A stretch of 64,000 nt of DNA from Bactrocera neohumeralis (taxonomy: Eukaryota > Arthropoda > Insecta > Diptera > Tephritidae), in NCBI RefSeq assembly GCF_024586455.1, contig NC_065922.1, forward strand, positions 15,744,089 through 15,808,088, given 5' to 3'. Numbering within the stretch: the first letter of the stretch is position 1; every line of letters starts with the position of its first letter. This document shows, one piece after another, positions 58,651 to 64,000 of the stretch. Under the pieces are notes generated by a model. That model made no database searches, had not been told where the DNA came from, and saw nothing but the letters and a program-made list of their open reading frames with translations. A program made the position numbers and the translations under genes.

Positions 58651-60700
58651 TATTAAATGGTCACTCGGAATTGTGGAAGTTTGACTATCTACAAAATATA
58701 TCGTTCTTCAAAGGTCCACATACTTATGTTAATTAAAATAATCAATTTACTTAATAATTTAGAAACTGTCAACTTATTTTTAACAAATTATTATTTGAAG
58801 TTGAAAATCTCTAGAGAATAGTAAATAGTCTAGATCCCTATCTTTTGACTTCTCAAAGTTATGGTGCTCCTATCAAAAAATGCCATAAAACGATATTTAA
58901 ATGCAATACAGCTGAAAATAGTATAAAATTCGGAGGCAGTTCCATTTACATAACAAGATTCTGCCTTTTGTTTTTGTTTTTGGTTAGTCTTAATTTTATG
59001 CAATAAAAATAGTTCAAGTGTTTTGACAGTATTTTTTATCATTTTCTAGTTTCACTTTCATTTCATTTCGCATCGCGTGCAAATTTTCTTGAAAAAAAAT
59101 CCAAATTTATGATAGCAACGCAGCATTTTTTAAATATTTTTTTTTTCAAGCTCGTTAAAAAATTATGCAGAATAATTAAGCGACTTTATCGCGACTCTTA
59201 TGCAGACCCAACATATTTTTGGTATGACAGAAAAATAAATAAAATCTGCCAGCATTTGGCAAGAGGCAGCATAAATTTTGGCTCAAATTTTCGCAAGTGA
59301 GAGTGTCTTAAAAAACTTGTTTGGTGAAGGAGTAGTTGTTGGAGTTTAGATGATTTTTTTTTTAAATATACATCTCGAGAAATTAAACTGTTGTGTTAAG
59401 AAAACAGAAAAATGCAGAAAAAAACTTACGAAAATTATTTCAGTTATAAATTATTAATAGTAGGAGAATAACTTTAATATGTTATCGAAGTTTTCAAATG
59501 AAGATTTTATAATGAGGAATCCAATCTCCAGAATTTTAAAAACAAAGATTTCAACATCTTCTTAAAGAAATTAAGATTTTAAAGGAAATTTCGAAAAAAT
59601 CGAAGTCTTACAATAACTTTCAACTTTCGATGCAATTACAATACTAAACAGTCCCACTGTACATTATGCAATAACGATCAGACAAAAGAGCAGGAGCTAG
59701 CAAAAAGTGTAAGTGTCAGGTTATATATTAACGGTTATGCCATATCAAAACATTGGTTATGGTTAGTAAACTAAAGGAGCAAAAAATGGCAAAAATTCAC
59801 TTCTTAATTCCTTTTTTCGCTACTGCGCAAAGTTAGCATATTAACATACATATGTACGTACGTGTTTGCGATCTGGTAACACGATGTGCTTAAGCTGCAT
59901 TTATTTTGTCCAAGTAATTACTTGCTTATTCAGCGATTCGTCACATTTGATAGGAACTTGCTCGCAGAATCGGCTAATTATGGCTACCGCTTTTGTCACA
60001 AACAGCACAACTGTACTTGAGAACAACAGGTTCAAGGCGTTAGTTGCTCAAGAAGACACCTAGAAATACTTAAAAAGCACTTAAGTGTATGCTAGGGTAG
60101 TTGGATAAAACAGAAAAGTTTTAGAAGGAATTTACTGGATTGAGTAAGTTAAGGAATGGTCATCTGATGTCGTTTTTATTGTTTCCAACAAGACAACAAA
60201 TCCCTTCATTTACATATTTTTTGTAGGGATTTCAATCTTGCCATCACTTTCCAATTACCAAACGTCAAAACTTCCTGAACTCTGTCAACTGTCAAAGTTC
60301 AGGTGGTTTTGACGATTAGCAGTTGCTCTCTTACTTTTAATGAGAGATGAGTTAAGCAGCTCTCCATCTCTGGCTGTAGATCTCTCTTATTTAAAATGCT
60401 TTAGTAAGGTTTTAGGAGCGTTATAGTCTAATTATTGGAAATTATTAATATCAGTGCGCTTATTCATACTGGAACTCAAACTGACAACAGCTGAACAGCT
60501 TGGTTTAGATTATTTGCAATTTTTAAAAAGGGTAAGAATCATATAGAGTCTCTTATTTTAAAAGGTATAAAGTAAACCAAAAAATGGTTGGATATTTTCA
60601 AAAATTTTTCCTTCAATGAGTTTTCAAACAACGTATAAATATTTTATCTCAATTTATTTTTACACGAATTTGAAATAACACGAGTAAATACGAAAAAAAA
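58651..60700. other. Intergenic, no gene supported
   Basis: AT-rich. Frames of 63-70 codons have no motifs. The part at 60,240-60,340 includes a small palindrome (ctgaact...agttcag). Confidence 0.4.
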
Positions 60701-60707
60701 AATATTT

Positions 60708-63229
60708 CTATTTTTACACGACACGAATTTGAAATAACACGAATAAAAAAACAACAAAATTACAAAATTTTTTTTACATGAATTATTGGATTTAACACGT
60801 TTTTTTTCAATGAATTTTTTTCTACTTAAAATAATTCTGGTGTGTATTCTGAGTTATGTCTATGTATGCGTAATTTCTGTTTAATTTCTGTGTAATTTCT
60901 GGAAATGCGGGATTCCCCGAATTATTGAAAAAGTAAAAACGTACATAATGTATTGTACACACAATTTAGTTCCTATTTGACAATTATAATTGAAAGATCG
61001 TTAGTTTTTGCTGATTTTTAACAAGTGCTAAGTAAAATAAAGTAGAAGCTCATATAATTTTGGTAGACCAATAACAGGTTAGTTTCAAATATTTAATTTT
61101 AGATTTTTGCATTTTTGATTAATAAAATATATTTTGGTAGCCATACCCATGTTACATAATTCTCCTGCATTAAAAATGAGGAAAGCGATCAGCTTAGATA
61201 CCAAAATCAAAATTTTAGATCAACTTGCAACGGGACAAGGCGCAACGGTTGTGGGAAATAATTTCGGAATCCATGAAGCTACTGTAAGAACAATTAAAAA
61301 AATGAAACGGCAATTAGAGCATCAGTATGTTCTGGAACAAAATTAAGTGCAAAGTCATCATCGTATGTAAGGGATGTTGTTAAAGAGAAAATGGAAAAAG
61401 CTTTGGTAATCTGGATAGAAGACAAATCCCAAAAGAGAATACCAGTAGACGGACTTGCTATCAAGCAGACAGCATTAAGAATCTATAAACGTATCCAGGA
61501 AATTGATCCAGATACATCATCTCAGTCAAAACAACATGCATTTTCCGCAAGTACTGGTTGGATGACTGGTTTTTTAAAAAGACACGCTCTCCACAATATA
61601 AAAATTAAGGGAGAAACTGCATCCGCTGATGAATTGGCTGCTAAAGAATTTCCCGAAAAACTAAAAAAAATTATTGAAGATGGAGAATATACTCCAGACC
61701 AAGTTTGGAATTTAGATGAAAGCGGCCTTTTTTGGAAGAGAATGCCTAGAAGAACTTATGTAGCAAAATCGCAGAAAACAGCCGGTGGTTTTAAAGTAGC
61801 AAAGGACCGTATTACGTTGTTGTTTTGTTCCAATGCTTCAGGAGAACGTATTCTTAAGCCACTCCTAGTACATCGTGCCTTAAGACCACGTTCCATGAAA
61901 AGTGTAGATTTCAATAAATTGCCTGTACACTGGATGGCGAACAAAAAGGCTTGGGTAACCAGTGCAATTTTCACAGAGTGGTTTCAGAAGCACTTCATCC
62001 CAGAAGTTAGGCGCTACATGAAAGAAAAATGTCTCGAATTTAAAGTTCTTTTGATTCTAGACAATGCACCAGGCCATCCAGTTTTGGAGCACCCAAACGT
62101 ACAATTTTGTTTTTTGCCGCCTAATACCACTTCCCTTATACAGCCACTAGACCAGGGGATAATTGCTACGTTTAAAACGTATTACATAAGAAGTTCATTT
62201 CATTATGTTGTAGAAAAACTTGATAATTATGAGGAATCATCAGTCATAGATGAATGGAAAAAATTTTCTATAATGGACTGCATTAATCAAGTCAAGATCG
62301 CGTTAGATTTATTAAAGCCATCAACTTTGAACTCGTGTTGGAAAAATATTTGGCCAGAATGCGTAAAATGCAAAGATCCTGTTATCGATAATAACGCTGA
62401 ACTTGCTGATATAATAACAATGGCCAATGCAATCGGTGGGGATGGATTCGATGACCTATCGTTAGCAGATGTAGAAGAATTGTTGGTAGATGAAAGCTTG
62501 AGCGAAAATGAAATTATCGAATTCACCCTTGAGACTCGTTATGATAAAGAACATAGTGACAGTGACGAAAGAGATCGTCCAATTTTGAAAGCATCTCTAA
62601 TTAAAGAAGGTCTTGATCTCGCTACAAAATTAGGTAGTCATTTTGAACAACATGATCATGACGAGGAACGAGCTGCCAAATTTCAACGTGAACTGAAATC
62701 ATTAATGGCATCTTACAGGGAAGTTTATAATGGGTTAACGCGAAATAAAACTCAATCTAAGATAACTGATTTCGTTCAAAAATCTACTGATGTCCCAACA
62801 CAGTCGGCTAGAAATGATAATGATCAACAAAATCATTCCAGTGATGGCAGTGATATTGTAGTCTTTCGCAAACGTTTACGTTTATTATCAGACAGTGACA
62901 ATAAATAAAATTGTTTAATGTTTAAATTTTTCTTATGGTTGTACTTTATGTTATTTAAGTTTTTTGGCAATGAATTTCTGATATTATTTTTTTTATGAAA
63001 TCTAAATTTTAATTTATTTTATTATAATTTAGTTTATTTAATAAATTAAAACGAAAATAAATTCTTAAAATAACTACAACAATATTTTTTTTATATTATT
63101 TAGTCTAATTTTAACTTATTTTTTGAGGTCTAGAACCAATCTATTATTTTTGTACTTGGCCAGTATCTTTTTTTACACGATTTTTTTTTACACGAATTTC
63201 TCGGGAACCATTCTATCGTGTAAAAACAG
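60708..63229 (+). mobile_element. pogo/Tigger-like DNA transposon
   Basis: The approximate ends are CTATTTTTACACGA (from 60,708) and its near-inverse TCGTGTAAAAACAG (to 63,229). Several ACACGAATTT words near both ends act as subterminal repeats, including acacgaatttgaaataacac at 60,662 and 60,721. Because the same words occur outside 60,708, the true left end may be near 60,657. It carries a DDE transposase. Confidence 0.6.
61149..62908 (+). pseudogene. pogo/Tigger-like transposase with one frameshift
   Basis: A transposase of CENP-B/jerky type in two frames. Frame 1 (61,149-61,346) has the first helix-turn-helix (RKAISLDTKIKILDQLATGQ and NNFGIHEATVRTIKKMKR). Near 61,310-61,325 the frame shifts by one base; the continuation SGTKLSAKSSSYVRDVV leads into frame 2 (to 62,908). 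That part has the CENP-B-type second DNA-binding domain (MEKALVIWIEDKSQKRIPV..GWMTGFLKRH), DQVWNLDESGLFWK (first Asp), FKVLLILDNAPGHP (second Asp) and TTSLIQPLDQGIIATFK (third Asp), then an acidic and polar tail. About 585 codons are present. Everything except the frameshift appears intact, so the copy is young. The start could be the ATG at 61,149 or 61,176. Confidence 0.88.
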
Positions 63230-64000
63230 AATGTAAATTTTATAAAAAGCTATCCCAAGATCAAGTTGATTCCATAATTATTGATATTCTAACAAGACTT
63301 CTCGGTTGAAGGAAAATGAGATGATGAGTTATACAAGAAAGTTCACACCAAAACTATCTTCAACTATTTTTTTTTCCTTACAATCTACAATTTATTAATA
63401 ACAAATGTAGACCATTATATGAATTTTCGAAGAAGCTATATATTCGTACAGAGCTGTGTTGCCAGGAAGAAATACTTTTGTCTGCAATTTGTCTAAATTG
63501 AATTTTGGCTGAGTGATTTTAAGTCTATTTCGGTGTTTTCTGAGATCTGTTGAATTGCTTTACGTACTTCATACTAAGATGTCTAGAACTGATTATGCTC
63601 AAAATTAAAAATTTTAGGATATTATCACAGAAATATAGCTGACATGCGTGAAGCTTTAGTCTTTTAAGAAAAATATGAATGATTTAGAATTTCAGTCAAA
63701 GTTCAATCGGTTCTTTTCTAATATTCTTACAGTGGAAATGTTTGGCTTTTGAAGTTATAACTAAGCTTTTGGACTCATCAAATTAGACCAGTGTCAGTTC
63801 TTGGGTCAGATTTTGATGAAATCATTAACAAAAGTGATAATAATGACCTTAATCATCTAAACATGTTTAGGGTGCTTCAAAACAAAACTACTCTGTTCGC
63901 TAAGTACTCTGAAAAATATGTTCTTAGACATCTCTACGAAAATATATTGAAAATATCCCCTTTGTTGTTCTTCAGACGGATAAATGCTATTTGAACTTTT
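63230..64000. other. Intergenic, no gene supported
   Basis: AT-rich to the window end. The 67-codon frame near 63,791-63,994 starts without ATG and has no motif. Confidence 0.4.

Noticed and set aside
61756..62526. Minus-strand frames of 72 and 79 codons within the pogo/Tigger-type transposase
   Set aside because: Antisense shadows of the transposase frame.
1..64000. CRISPR arrays, operons or bacterial signals
   Set aside because: None seen. The tRNA structure, introns, and mariner and non-LTR content show a eukaryotic chromosome.

Overview
This is an insect nuclear genome window, from a higher fly (Diptera) and most likely a tephritid fruit fly. The evidence is the AT-rich intergenic DNA with insect promoter signals, two cuticle-type secreted proteins, a eukaryotic tRNA gene with internal A and B boxes, and many mariner, Tc1, pogo and non-LTR remnants. 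Several mariner copies have a DD41D catalytic spacing, which is known from the rosa-type mariners of tephritids. The species assignment is inference; nothing in the window names it.

Host genes are few. Two paralogous minus-strand genes (about 3.7-5.3 kb and 16.6-17.4 kb) encode secreted low-complexity proteins with the same start (DVSHLxRxYLPP) and end (TQYxSNGGYxY). In both, an intron splits the coding sequence at the start of the signal peptide. A tRNA-Ala(UGC) gene lies at 50.1 kb. A candidate four-exon minus-strand gene at 45.3-46.5 kb encodes a small, very basic protein that I do not recognise; its reading frame is consistent across three splice junctions, and one intron carries a miniature transposon.

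The rest is mostly repeats. From 6 to 20.7 kb there are two AT-rich low-complexity tracts, a 107-bp tandem repeat and three satellite-like arrays full of (T)ATCGATA sites. A Tc1-like element with doubled inverted repeats sits inside one unit of the third array. From 22 to 42 kb there are non-LTR retrotransposon 3' ends, broken mariners of two lineages, one internally deleted mariner derivative and a 487-bp MITE flanked by TTA. From 47 to 59 kb there are more non-LTR fragments, including one family in inverted orientation around the tRNA gene, a nearly complete DD41D mariner transposase and a 646-bp MITE flanked by TTAA. A pogo/Tigger-type element with a single frameshift in its transposase lies at 60.7-63.2 kb.

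I see no convincing new multi-gene system. The items most worth following up are the small spliced gene, the ATCGATA arrays and their use as a Tc1 insertion site, and the two MITEs whose target duplications are visible. Long stretches hold no gene that I can support; they are listed as such.
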